Positions 53,591-61,413 of a stretch of DNA of 64,000 nt are shown here, in pieces. This DNA is from UBA10649 sp963749905 (GTDB lineage: Bacteria > Actinomycetota > Actinomycetes > S36-B12): contig CAVVOF010000004.1 of the NCBI GenBank assembly GCA_963749905.1, forward strand, positions 930,001 to 994,000, given 5' to 3'. Numbering within the stretch: the stretch's first letter is position 1; each line of letters opens with the position of its first letter. The translations under genes and the position numbers were made by a program. The notes under the pieces are model-generated. The model made no database searches. It had not been told where the DNA came from and worked only from the letters and a program-made list of their open reading frames with translations.

Positions 53591-54001
53591 GTGACGCAGG
53601 AGCTGCGCTCCGCATGTCCCATCGCAGCCTCGTTGGACATTCTCGGCGACCGGTGGACCCTGCTGATCCTGCGCGACATGCTGTTCGACGACCGGGTGCG
53701 CTTCTCGGAGATGGCGGCCAACGAATCCATTGCCACCAACATCCTCTCCGATCGGCTCAGGAGGCTGGTGCGCCTCGGCTTGATCGAGAAGGTGACCGAC
53801 CCTGACGATGGGCGAAGGGTCATCTACCTTCCCCTGCAACCCGCGATCGATCTGATGCCCGTTCTCGCCGAGCTGGTCGCCTGGGGCATTCGCTACACGC
53901 AGGTTCCCGACTCGCCCCAGTTCGCGCCCCTGGTCGAGGAGAAGAGCCGCAGGGCGTTCGTGAAGGCCCGGATGAAGAGCCTGTCGCTCAGGCCCACATA
54001 G
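53591..54001 (+). CDS. HxlR family transcriptional regulator
   Basis: This 136-residue winged-helix regulator begins 'SACPIAASLDILGDRWTLLI' (HxlR signature with the single N-terminal Cys), with 'NILSDRLRRLVRLGLIEK' as recognition region. HxlR proteins sense electrophiles or oxidants, often by thiol chemistry at that Cys. It converges on a DUF1772-like membrane protein that carries a copy of the same operator, so autoregulation plus control of that gene is proposed. Start GTG 53591. Confidence 0.92.
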   Translation: MTQELRSACPIAASLDILGDRWTLLILRDMLFDDRVRFSEMAANESIATNILSDRLRRLVRLGLIEKVTDPDDGRRVIYLPLQPAIDLMPVLAELVAWGIRYTQVPDSPQFAPLVEEKSRRAFVKARMKSLSLRPT

Positions 54002-54056
54002 TCGACGCGGGGACGGCCACTGTTCCGTCAGACGACCGTCACCATCACGAGGTCGA

Positions 54057-54515
54057 TCAGCGCAGTTCACTTCCAATCGTCGATCCCACCGCGGCCCGGA
54101 AGGCATAGATCGCCGCGATGAAGGCCGCGCCGAGCCGGAGGACGTGGAACAGGAGCCACACATAGAGGTTCCTGGTCAGATCGTCGTCGCTCAGAGTGAA
54201 GGACCAGAAGCTGATGTTCAACGGCAGGTGCACGACGGCCGTGATGCCGTAGGAAGCGACCAAGCCGATGAGGGAGATCCGCCACAGGCGACGAGCACTG
54301 GTCCCCTTCTCACTGCGCCGGACCATGGCGATGGTGCCGATGAAGGCCGGGATGCTGGTGAGAAACACCGGCCCGAGAAGGAACACGAAGTAGTCGGCGA
54401 ACCACTCCTCGAACACGGCTGGTTCGCTAAGGAGGAAGAAGCCGCCCAACCCGAGGCCGATGGTCAGCATCACGCCCACGAAGGCGGACGATCCGATTAC
54501 CGCAAGACCCTTCAT
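54057..54515 (-). CDS. DUF1772-like (anthrone oxygenase family) membrane protein
   Basis: This 152-residue protein has four membrane helices, with 'AVVHLPLNISFWSFTLSDDD' and 'LYVWLLFHVLRLGAAFIAAI' recalling the DUF1772 pattern of His/Asn before TM3 and W...H..R in TM4. ATG 54515 follows AGGGG; GTG 54530 is an alternative. A perfect HxlR-type palindrome lies 54-72 bp upstream of its start. The family includes anthrone oxygenase-like proteins, but its role in bacteria is open. Confidence 0.75.
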   Translation of the reverse strand: MKGLAVIGSSAFVGVMLTIGLGLGGFFLLSEPAVFEEWFADYFVFLLGPVFLTSIPAFIGTIAMVRRSEKGTSARRLWRISLIGLVASYGITAVVHLPLNISFWSFTLSDDDLTRNLYVWLLFHVLRLGAAFIAAIYAFRAAVGSTIGSELR

Positions 54516-54568
54516 GCCAACCCCTGTCACGATGCCGCCGGAGCGGCGGCGGCATCAACTCGAATCAT

Positions 54569-54587
54569 CACTTGCATTTCGCAAGTG
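54569..54587. promoter_or_regulatory. Probable HxlR operator, site 2 (perfect)
   Basis: CACTTGC-ATTTC-GCAAGTG is a perfect 7-bp inverted repeat with a 5-bp spacer upstream of the DUF1772-like gene. It has the same half-site as the sequence in front of hxlR. Confidence 0.75.
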
Positions 54588-54714
54588 GTTGACCCTAGCA
54601 CTCGCCGCTACGTACAGCGAACTGGCGTGCCAAGCAGGGCACGGGTGTGGGCGCCTGCAGCATGGAAGATCGGTCAGGTCACCCCGCGGGAAGCCGCTCG
54701 GTCCTGGCTCCGCG

Positions 54715-55752
54715 CTAGTGGCGGGAAGCCACCAGCTCGGCGATCTGCACGGCGTTGAGCGCCGCGCCCTTGCGCAGATTGTCGTTGCTGACGAACAGCG
54801 CCAGGCCGCGCCCGTCCGGCACCGACTGGTCGACGCGGATCCGGCCGACGAAAGACGGATCTGCGCCGGCCGCCTCCAGCGGCGTCGGCACGATCGACAG
54901 TTCCACGCCCGCTGCGTCCGCCAGGATCGCCACGGCGCGCTCGGGCGAGATTGCCCGCTCGAACTCGGCGTTGATCGACAGCGAGTGGCCGGTGAAGACG
55001 GGGACCCGGACGCAGGTGCCCGACACCAGCAGCTCGGGGATCTCCAGGATCTTGCGGCTCTCGTTCCGGAGCTTCTGCTCCTCGTCGGTCTCAAGCGAGC
55101 CGTCGGCCGCCAGGCTGCCGGCGAACGCGATCACGTCGAACGCAATCGGCGCGACGTACTTCTTCGGCTCCGGGAACTCGACCGCGCGGCCGTCGTGAGT
55201 GAGTGCCGCGAAGTCCTGATCGATGACCGCGCGCACCTGAGTCTCGAGCTCCTCGACGCCGGAGAGGCCGCTGCCGGAGACCGCCTGGTACGTGCTGATC
55301 ACAAGGCGACGAAGGCCCGCATCGACGTGCAGCGGCTTGAGGACCGGCATCGCGGCCATCGTCGTGCAGTTCGGGTTGGCGATGATGCCCTTGCGCATCT
55401 CGGCGATGGCGTGCGGGTTGACCTCGCTGACGACGAGGGGCACGTCGGGATCCATGCGCCACGCCGACGAGTTGTCGATGACGACCGCACCCGCGTCGGC
55501 GTACTTGGGGGCGAGGGCCTTGGAGGTCGATCCCCCTGCGGAGAACAGGGCGATGTCGATTCCGCTGACGTCGGCCTCGGAGGCGTCCTCGACGAGGATC
55601 TCCTGGCCGCGGAAGGGCAGCGTGGTGCCGGCCGACCGCGCGGAGGCGAGGAAGCGGACCCGGTCCATCGGGAAGTCGCGCTCGTCGAGGAGGCGGCGCA
55701 TGACGGCGCCCACCTGCCCGGTGGCGCCGACGACGGCGACGACGGGGCTCAT
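54715..55752 (-). CDS. asd: Aspartate-semialdehyde dehydrogenase
   Basis: This 345-residue enzyme catalyses the second step of the aspartate pathway, toward lysine/DAP, threonine and methionine. The NADP-binding 'VVAVVGATGQVGAVMRRLL' is followed by catalytic Cys129 in 'ANPNCTTMAAM', 'SGSGLSGVEEL' and the His-containing 'VFTGHSLSINAEF'. ATG 55752 overlaps the ask stop as ATGA, so the two enzymes are coupled as in other actinobacteria. Confidence 0.97.
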   Translation of the reverse strand: MSPVVAVVGATGQVGAVMRRLLDERDFPMDRVRFLASARSAGTTLPFRGQEILVEDASEADVSGIDIALFSAGGSTSKALAPKYADAGAVVIDNSSAWRMDPDVPLVVSEVNPHAIAEMRKGIIANPNCTTMAAMPVLKPLHVDAGLRRLVISTYQAVSGSGLSGVEELETQVRAVIDQDFAALTHDGRAVEFPEPKKYVAPIAFDVIAFAGSLAADGSLETDEEQKLRNESRKILEIPELLVSGTCVRVPVFTGHSLSINAEFERAISPERAVAILADAAGVELSIVPTPLEAAGADPSFVGRIRVDQSVPDGRGLALFVSNDNLRKGAALNAVQIAELVASRH

Positions 55753-56267
55753 CGGCCGGTCCCGCCGTAGACGACGGCCTGGCCGTCGGCATCCAGCCCG
55801 AATGCGGTGTGCAGGGCCTGGACGGCCGGCTTCGCATCGTCGACCCGGGTGACCACGGAGATGCGGATCTCGGAGGTCGAGATCATCTCGACGTTGATGC
55901 TGGCGTCCGCCAGTGCCTCGAAGAAGGTGGCCGAGACGCCCGGGTGGGAGCGCATCCCGGCGCCCACGAGGGAGACCTTGGCGATCTGGTCGTCGACGCG
56001 GAGCGACTCGAAGCCGATCGAGTCGCGCTTGGCGTCGAGCGCCTTCATCGCCGCGGCCGCGGACCCCTGGGGGCAGGTGAAGGTGACGTCCGTGCGTCCG
56101 GTCGACGCGGCCGAGACGTTCTGGACGATCATGTCGATGTTGATGCCGGCCTCGGCGAGGGCCTTGAAGATCGCAGCCGCCTCGCCCGGCTTGTCCGGCA
56201 CGCCGACCACGGTGATCTTTGCGTCGTTCACGTCCGCGGCGACCCCGGAGATGATCGGCTGTTCCAT
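55749..56267 (-). CDS. Aspartokinase beta subunit (internal in-frame start)
   Basis: ATG 56267 inside lysC is preceded by GAAGGAACC at good spacing and would give a 172-residue protein consisting of the ACT region, starting 'MEQPIISGVAADVND'. Corynebacterium and Bacillus aspartokinases are alpha2beta2 enzymes whose beta chain arises this way, and the corynebacterial beta chain is, from memory, the same length. The site is read directly; expression is inferred. Confidence 0.7.
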   Translation of the reverse strand: MEQPIISGVAADVNDAKITVVGVPDKPGEAAAIFKALAEAGINIDMIVQNVSAASTGRTDVTFTCPQGSAAAAMKALDAKRDSIGFESLRVDDQIAKVSLVGAGMRSHPGVSATFFEALADASINVEMISTSEIRISVVTRVDDAKPAVQALHTAFGLDADGQAVVYGGTGR

Positions 56268-57035
56268 GGCGGTTCCTTCGGCGATAGCGGCTTGGATGGC
56301 CTGGGGGGACATGACCAGCGTCCCGTTCTGCTGCGAGAACGAGGACCGGACGTGGATGGGCAGGTCGAACCGGCGGGCATACTCGACGCAGCGCAGGTGC
56401 AGCACCTTGGCGCCGACCGCAGCCAGCTCGAGCATCTCCTCGTACGTGATGTACGGGACCTGACGGGCGGCTGCCACGACGCGGGGGTCGGCGCTGAAGA
56501 CGCCGTCGACGTCCGTGTAGATCTCGCAGACCTCGGCGTCGAGGGCGGCGGCCAACGCGACGGCGGTGGTGTCCGAGCCGCCCCGGCCGAGGGTGGTGAC
56601 GTCCTTGGTGTCCTGCGAGACGCCCTGGAAGCCGGCCACGATCGGGATGGCGCCCTCGCGGATGGCCTCCTGGATGCGGCCCGGCGTGACGTCGATGATG
56701 CGCGCCGAGCCGTGGGCGGAGTCCGTGATGAGGCCGGCCTGTGAGCCGGTGTACGACCGGGCCTCGTAGCCGAGGTCGGAGATGGCCATCGCGAGGAGGG
56801 ACATGGAGATCCGCTCGCCTGCGGTCAGGAGCATGTCGAGCTCGCGGGCCGGCGGAAGGGGGGAGACCTGCTCGGCGAGGTCGAGGAGCTCGTCGGTGGT
56901 GTCGCCCATGGCGGACACCACGACCGCGACATCGTGACCGGCCTTGCGGGTGTCGACGATCCTGCGCGCCACGCGCTTGATGCTGGCCGCATCAGCGACG
57001 CTCGAACCGCCGAACTTCTGAACGATCAGGGACAC
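55749..57035 (-). CDS. lysC: Aspartokinase (alpha subunit, full length)
   Basis: This 428-residue kinase phosphorylates aspartate, the entry step to DAP/lysine and threonine/methionine. The N-terminal kinase motif is 'IVQKFGGSSVAD', the substrate loop 'TTLGRGGSDTTAVALAAAL', and two C-terminal ACT domains ('ISGVAADVNDAKITVVGVPD', 'VSLVGAGMRSHPGVSATFFE') carry feedback control by lysine and threonine. An in-frame internal start (56267) probably also gives a separate beta subunit. Confidence 0.97.
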   Translation of the reverse strand: MSLIVQKFGGSSVADAASIKRVARRIVDTRKAGHDVAVVVSAMGDTTDELLDLAEQVSPLPPARELDMLLTAGERISMSLLAMAISDLGYEARSYTGSQAGLITDSAHGSARIIDVTPGRIQEAIREGAIPIVAGFQGVSQDTKDVTTLGRGGSDTTAVALAAALDAEVCEIYTDVDGVFSADPRVVAAARQVPYITYEEMLELAAVGAKVLHLRCVEYARRFDLPIHVRSSFSQQNGTLVMSPQAIQAAIAEGTAMEQPIISGVAADVNDAKITVVGVPDKPGEAAAIFKALAEAGINIDMIVQNVSAASTGRTDVTFTCPQGSAAAAMKALDAKRDSIGFESLRVDDQIAKVSLVGAGMRSHPGVSATFFEALADASINVEMISTSEIRISVVTRVDDAKPAVQALHTAFGLDADGQAVVYGGTGR

Positions 57036-57087
57036 GATCGGCGAGTCTACCGGCCGCCCGGACCCCCGATTTCACGCCCAACACCCT

Positions 57088-57151
57088 TCGCGAGTGTGCG
57101 CTCGTCGTCGCTTTCAGGGGGTCGAAAGCGACGACGAGCGCACACTCGCGA
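57088..57151. repeat. 28-bp perfect hairpin between recR and lysC
   Basis: Arms 57088-57115 (TCGCGAGTGTGCGCTCGTCG...) and 57124-57151 are perfectly complementary around an 8-nt loop. Flanking CCC/GGG extends the stem imperfectly. It follows the recR stop (57166) and precedes lysC on the same strand, so it could separate the two transcripts. No U-tract. Confidence 0.9.
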
Positions 57152-57165
57152 GGGTTTGGGGTGGG

Positions 57166-57759
57166 TCAGACGCGGCGCCGGCCCTCGAAGGCGCGGCCCA
57201 GGGTGACCTCGTCGGCGTACTCGAGGTCCCCGCCGACGGGCAGCCCGCTGGCCAGCCGCGACACCGCCACCCCCAGTGGGCTGATCATCCGGGCCAGGTA
57301 GGTCGCCGTCGCCTCACCCTCGAGGTTCGGGTCGGTCGCCAGGATCACCTCGGTGATCGCGCCGTCGCTCAGCCGCGCCAGCAGCTCTCGGATGCGCAAG
57401 TCGTCGGGACCGATGCCGTCGATGGGCGAGATCGCCCCGCCGAGCACGTGGTACCGACCTCGGAACTCCCGGGTCTTCTCGATCGCCAGCACGTCCTTGG
57501 GCTCCTCGACGACGCACAGCACGGTGAGGTCGCGGCGCGCATCGAGGCAGATGCGGCAGTGCTCCTGCTCGGCCACGTTCCCGCAGATCGAGCAGAACCG
57601 CACCTTCTCCTTCACCTCGCGCAGCACCGTGGCCAGGCGCAGCACATCGGCTGGCTCGGCCGCGAGGATGTGGAACGCGATCCGCTGCGCACTCTTCGGA
57701 CCCACGCCCGGAAGCCGGCCCAGCTCGTCGATGAGGTCCTGGACGATGCCCTCGTACAT
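57166..57759 (-). CDS. recR: Recombination mediator RecR
   Basis: This 197-residue recombination-repair protein has the N-terminal HhH 'DELGRLPGVGPKSAQRIAFH', C4 zinc finger 'CSICGNVAEQEHCRIC', and Toprim domain 'LCVVEEPKDVLAIEKT' to 'ILATDPNLEGEATATYLARM'. It works with RecO/RecF to load RecA. It starts at its own ATG 57759 with AAGG upstream, 13 bp after the end of dnaX. A continuous frame joining it to dnaX is an artefact of the dnaX frame problem. Confidence 0.96.
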   Translation of the reverse strand: MYEGIVQDLIDELGRLPGVGPKSAQRIAFHILAAEPADVLRLATVLREVKEKVRFCSICGNVAEQEHCRICLDARRDLTVLCVVEEPKDVLAIEKTREFRGRYHVLGGAISPIDGIGPDDLRIRELLARLSDGAITEVILATDPNLEGEATATYLARMISPLGVAVSRLASGLPVGGDLEYADEVTLGRAFEGRRRV

Positions 57760-57772
57760 CCCGCGCCTTCTC

Positions 57773-59733
57773 TCAGTGCTCGATCTCGCCGATCTGGGTG
57801 CCACCCAGTTCGCGCTTGACGAGGTCCACGCCGACGGTGTCGTCGACGTTGGGGTCGTCGGGGCTCGGGGCATCAGGCTCGGGGGCCGCCGACGCCGGGC
57901 CGCCAGCGGCGTCCGTGGCCGGGGCTGCCGCGCCGGTGGCGGAGGTGGCCACCGGTGACGTGGCATCGGGCGCCAGCACGACGTCGACGCGGACGTCCGT
58001 GTCCATGACGTCGAGGATCGCCTGTCGGAGCCGCTCGTCGTGGCCGCTCGACTTGATGTTCTTGACCTTGCCGATGTCCGGCACGCCGACCGCGAGCTCG
58101 CCGTCTGCGAGCGACAGCGGCCGAGACGGGTTGAACGCCATCCACGCGACCTTCGCGTAGCTGGACAGGCCGTCGAGCACCGCCGGCCACATGGACACGA
58201 ACTGCACGAGTCCGGGACCCGCATCGCCCGCCGCAGCGGAGGCCTCGGCAGCAGCGGTCGGAGCCGGGGCCTCCGCCGGCGCGGCTGGCGCAGCACGCCG
58301 GGCGCCGGCAGTGGGGCGCGTCGGCGGAGAGGATCTCGGCGCAGCGGACGGATCGCCGCAGCCGCGGCTGTAGTGGGCGCGACCTCGGACAGTCGCTTCG
58401 GCCGCGGCGGGACGGGAGCCTCGGCGGGCGGGGCGTCGTCCGCCTGTTCGGAACCGGCGGGCTCCTCCGCCGGTGCGACCGCCTCTGGAGCCGCCGGAGC
58501 CGGCAGAACGGGAGCCGCCGCCGGAGCGGGCGTCGCCCTCGGGGCGGACTCCGCCACCGCATGCATCGGCGCTGCCGCCAGTCGACGCTCGATCTGGTCG
58601 AGCCGAGCGCGGGTGGCCGCCTCGTCCGCGTCAGCGGCGGGCAGCAGGAGGCGCGCGGCCATGAGCTCCAGATGCAGACGCGGCGCCGTGGCCCCACGCA
58701 GCTCGCTCAGGGCGGTGCTGGCCACGTCGGCGGCTCGGGTCAACTCCGCCAGCCCGAAGCGCTCCGCCTGCTCGATCTCCCGCGCGATCTGGTCGTCAGG
58801 GGCCTCGAGCAGCCCCAGCTCGGCCGCGTTGGGGACGTTGCGCAGGACGATCAGATCGCGAATCCGTTCGAGCAGGTCGGTGACGAACCGACGCGGATCG
58901 TGTCCCGCGTCGATCACCCGGTCGACCACCGTGAACAGCAGGGCGCCGTCGTGATCGGCCAGGGCGTCGACGGCCTCGTCGAGCAGCGCGGCATCCGTCA
59001 TCCCGAGCTGGGCGACGGCCTCCTGGTAGGTGACGCCCTCGGGTCCGGAGCCGGAGATGACCTGTCCCAGGACCGACAGCGCATCGCGCACGCTGCCCGC
59101 CCCGGCTCGGGCGACGAGGGCCAGCGCCGCTGGCTCCGCGGCCACGTCCTCCTCCTCGCAGACGTGCGCGAGATGCTCCTGGAGGGTCTTCGCGGGCACC
59201 AGGCGAAACGTGTAGTTGTGCGTGCGGGACCGGATCGTGGGGAGCACCTTGTCCGCCTCGGTGGTGGCGAAGACGAAGCGGACGTGCTCGGGGGGCTCCT
59301 CGACGAGCTTCAGCAGGGCGTTGAAGCCCTGCGTGGTCACCATGTGCGCCTCGTCGATGATGTAGACCTTGTAGCGCGACGACGCCGGCGCGAACATCGC
59401 CCGCTCGCGAAGCTCCCGGGTGTCGTCGACCCCGCCATGGCTGGCCGCGTCGAGCTCGATGACGTCGAGGGATCCGGGACCGTTGGGGGCGAGGTCGAGG
59501 CAGCTCTGGCAGACGCCGCACGGGTCGGGGGTCGGGCCCGCGTCGCAGTTCAGGGAGCGGGCCAGGATGCGGGCCGTCGACGTCTTGCCGCAGCCCCGCG
59601 GCCCGGAGAACAGGTAGGCGTGATGCACGCGGTCGTTCTCGAGCGCGCGACGCAGGGGCCCGGTGACGTGGTCCTGCCCGACGACCTCGGCGAGATTGGC
59701 CGGTCGGTAGGTGCGGTACAGGGCCATGGACAC
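57773..59733 (-). CDS. dnaX: DNA polymerase III subunits gamma/tau, with a one-base frame break
   Basis: The N-terminal ~460 residues read normally: 'MALYRTYRPANLAEVVGQDH', Walker A 'GPRGCGKTS', zinc module 'CDAG...PCGVCQSC', 'YIIDEAHMVT' and the domain III helical region. Near 58326-58345 the frame becomes an Arg/Pro-rich shadow. The true tau C-terminus ('FVSMWPAVLDGLSSYAKVAW' to 'DLVKRELGGTQ') continues in the -1 frame to 57773. One missing base reconciles them (span 1961 nt, 3n+2). Since the gene is essential, sequence error or recoding is more likely than inactivation. GTG 59733 or ATG 59727 starts it. Confidence 0.92.
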
Positions 59734-59799
59734 GGTTGCACCCTAACGCCGGGGAGGGACGCCCACGTCGGGCGTCCGCGAACCTGCATCGGGAAGCAG

Positions 59800-59888
59800 G
59801 GACCCCCCGCGCACCCGCCAGAGCGCGCTTATCCTTGCTGCCTTCCGGCCCTGGGGAGGTTCACGCGATGACGCCGCACGGGGGGTCG
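59800..59888 (-). ncRNA. ffs: Signal recognition particle RNA (small bacterial type)
   Basis: On the minus strand the conserved apical domain is clear: 'TGAACCTCCCCAGGGCCGG' continuing AAGGCAGCAAGGATAAGC, with the GGAA tetraloop and the asymmetric loop that bind Ffh. Ends GACCCCCCGTGCG and CGCGGGGGGTC pair to close the rod. Its place just upstream of dnaX is common in bacteria. End positions are approximate. Confidence 0.9.
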
Positions 59889-59970
59889 GCACAACTGTAC
59901 GCGGTGAACCTGCCGGGGGCGGATGGGGCAGGTTCCGCGTCGACCGCCACGGCCGTATAGCCTCCTCCAC

Positions 59971-60055
59971 GGAGGATTCGCCTAGTGGCCTAGGGCGCAC
60001 GCTTGGAAAGCGTGTTGGGAGCAATCCCTCAGGGGTTCAAATCCCCTATCCTCCG
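59971..60055 (+). tRNA. tRNA-Ser (anticodon GGA)
   Basis: Acceptor GGAGGAT pairs with ATCCTCC. Anticodon stem CACGC/GCGTG holds TTGGAAA with anticodon GGA. A long variable arm (GTTGGGAGCAATCCCTC region) marks a class II serine tRNA. Discriminator G; CCA is not encoded. Confidence 0.95.
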
Positions 60056-60074
60056 CGCTCCGCCTCGGCGGACG

Positions 60075-60106
60075 AACGGGACCGACCCCCACGGGGCGGT
60101 CCCGTT
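60075..60106 (+). terminator. Hairpin after tRNA-Ser(GGA)
   Basis: AACGGGACCG (60075-60084) and CGGTCCCGTT (60097-60106) pair, with CCCC/GGGG stacking inside, 19 bp after the tRNA. Confidence 0.75.
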
Positions 60107-60188
60107 CCCGTTCCGCGGCGAGGACGTCCGGCCCTTGACCGACGCCGCTCCTCGGCGTGACCTGAAGGGGGGAGCGAGGAGGTGTGGC

Positions 60189-60674
60189 ATGGCAACCATT
60201 CAGCGGGTACCGGTCACCGTTCGTCCCTCGAGCCCGGCCACCCGAGCGGCGCTGTCCGTGTCCCGATGGGTACTGGCGATCGTCGGCGGGATCGCCGCCT
60301 TCCTGGGCGGCTTCATCCTGCTCGGCGGCGACAACCAGTACGTCGGACTCGGCGGCGACCTGTCGTGGCGGGTCTCTGAGATCGATCCGATGTGGGGCTG
60401 GGGACTGCTGATCGGCGGGGCGGTGTTCCTCGTCGGCGGCATCCTGCTGTTCCTGAGGGACCGAGGCACGCAGGACACGGGTGCCGCAGCGATCGAGTCG
60501 CCCGGGCTGGACCTGGCCGCGCACGCGGTCATCTTCACCCTGGTGAACTCCCTGCTGTGGGCTCAGGACGTGCTGGTCACCGGCGGGGTGAACTACGTCC
60601 TGTGGGTGACGATTCCCTGGGCCGTCGGACTGGGCATCCAGGCCGTCGGCTACCTGGTCGGCAGACGCACCTAG
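60189..60674 (+). CDS. Four-TM membrane protein with C-terminal 2TM-like domain
   Basis: From ATG 60189 (GAGGAGGTG upstream) the protein has 161 residues. Two helices ('WVLAIVGGIAAFLGGFILLG', 'GWGLLIGGAVFLVGGILLFL') are followed by a segment like the 2TM domain: 'LAAHAVIFTLVNSLLWAQDV' and 'NYVLWVTIPWAVGLGIQAVG'. No catalytic motif is seen. It lies between two tRNA-Ser genes with its own terminator. An upstream in-frame start at 60003 would lie inside the tRNA and is rejected. Confidence 0.78.
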   Translation: MATIQRVPVTVRPSSPATRAALSVSRWVLAIVGGIAAFLGGFILLGGDNQYVGLGGDLSWRVSEIDPMWGWGLLIGGAVFLVGGILLFLRDRGTQDTGAAAIESPGLDLAAHAVIFTLVNSLLWAQDVLVTGGVNYVLWVTIPWAVGLGIQAVGYLVGRRT

Positions 60675-60689
60675 TCGGCCGGCGTTCCG

Positions 60690-60720
60690 GTGAGGGTGGC
60701 CGCCCGGCCACCCTCACGTT
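60690..60720 (+). terminator. Terminator of the four-TM protein gene
   Basis: GTGAGGGTGGCC and GGCCACCCTCAC form a perfect 12-bp stem with a 4-nt loop followed by GTT, 16 bp after the stop codon. Confidence 0.8.
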
Positions 60721-60737
60721 CTTGTAGCCTTCTCCGC

Positions 60738-60827
60738 GGTGGCGTGTCCGAGCGGCCAAAGGAGCGCGCCTCGAAAGCGCGTGTGGGGGCAACCTCACCG
60801 TGGGTTCAAATCCCACCGCCACCGCCA
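60738..60827 (+). tRNA. tRNA-Ser (anticodon CGA)
   Basis: Acceptor GGTGGCG pairs with CGCCACC through a typical class II fold. Anticodon stem CGCGC/GCGCG holds CTCGAAA with anticodon CGA. The long variable arm is GTGTGGGGGCAACCTCACC. Discriminator G with encoded CCA. Confidence 0.95.
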
Positions 60828-60829
60828 GT

Positions 60830-60862
60830 GTTGAGGGGCATGCATCTCGCATGCCCCTCAAC
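60830..60862 (+). terminator. Terminator hairpin after tRNA-Ser(CGA)
   Basis: GTTGAGGGGCATGC and GCATGCCCCTCAAC form a perfect 14-bp stem with a 5-nt loop, 2 bp after the tRNA CCA. Confidence 0.85.
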
Positions 60863-60884
60863 GCACTCTCACTGAGGAGCCACC

Positions 60885-61406
60885 GTGGGCCTGCAGCAGG
60901 AGCTGGGCTTCCGCTACTCCGGGCCGAACGCCCTGCAGCGCAGCCTCCAGCAACTCGCCTCGACCAAGTCGGGGTCGCGCGCGTTCCAGCGCACGCTCTA
61001 CCACGTCGATCGGCCCCTGCACCGGTGGACCGGTGGTCGCGTCACCCTGCCCACCGTCGTCATCGGTCTGCCAGTCGTGATGCTGACGACGACGGGCGCA
61101 CGCACCGGACTCATGCGGACGATGCCTGTGGCCGCCATCCCGTTCGAGGACGACCTGGCCGTCCTCGGGACGAACTTCGGCCAGCCGCGGACCCCGGGCT
61201 GGGTGGCCAACCTGTCGAAGGAACCGCGGGCGACCGTGGCCTGGCGGGGCAGATCGGTCGAGGTGGCAGCCATGCCGGTCCCCCAGACAGACGTGGAACG
61301 CCTGTGGCGCACCGCCGGACGGGTCTACCTGGGCTTCCCCAAGTACCGGGAACGGATCGGAGGACGTCGGGACATCCGAGCCTTCGTGCTCCGACCAGTC
61401 GGCTAG
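60885..61406 (+). CDS. Nitroreductase/deazaflavin (F420)-dependent oxidoreductase family protein
   Basis: This 173-residue protein matches the DDN-like split-barrel family: 'VVMLTTTGARTGLMRTMPVA' (TTxGRKSG-type F420 phosphate-binding loop), 'LAVLGTNFGQPRTPGWVANL' and 'YLGFPKYRERIGGRRDIRAF'. Family members reduce diverse substrates with coenzyme F420H2, which supports an F420-producing actinobacterial host. GAGGAGCC precedes GTG 60885. Converges on the aquaporin gene with 7 bp between stops. Confidence 0.88.
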   Translation: MGLQQELGFRYSGPNALQRSLQQLASTKSGSRAFQRTLYHVDRPLHRWTGGRVTLPTVVIGLPVVMLTTTGARTGLMRTMPVAAIPFEDDLAVLGTNFGQPRTPGWVANLSKEPRATVAWRGRSVEVAAMPVPQTDVERLWRTAGRVYLGFPKYRERIGGRRDIRAFVLRPVG

Positions 61407-61413
61407 CGACGGC

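Noticed and set aside
57166..59733. Apparent 855-residue DnaX-RecR fusion protein
   Set aside because: The middle is a frame-shifted Arg/Pro-rich shadow. RecR has its own ATG and ribosome site, and the true DnaX C-terminus is found in another frame.
59735..59970. Small protein-coding ORF upstream of tRNA-Ser
   Set aside because: The region is occupied by the SRP RNA on the minus strand and has no coding signal.
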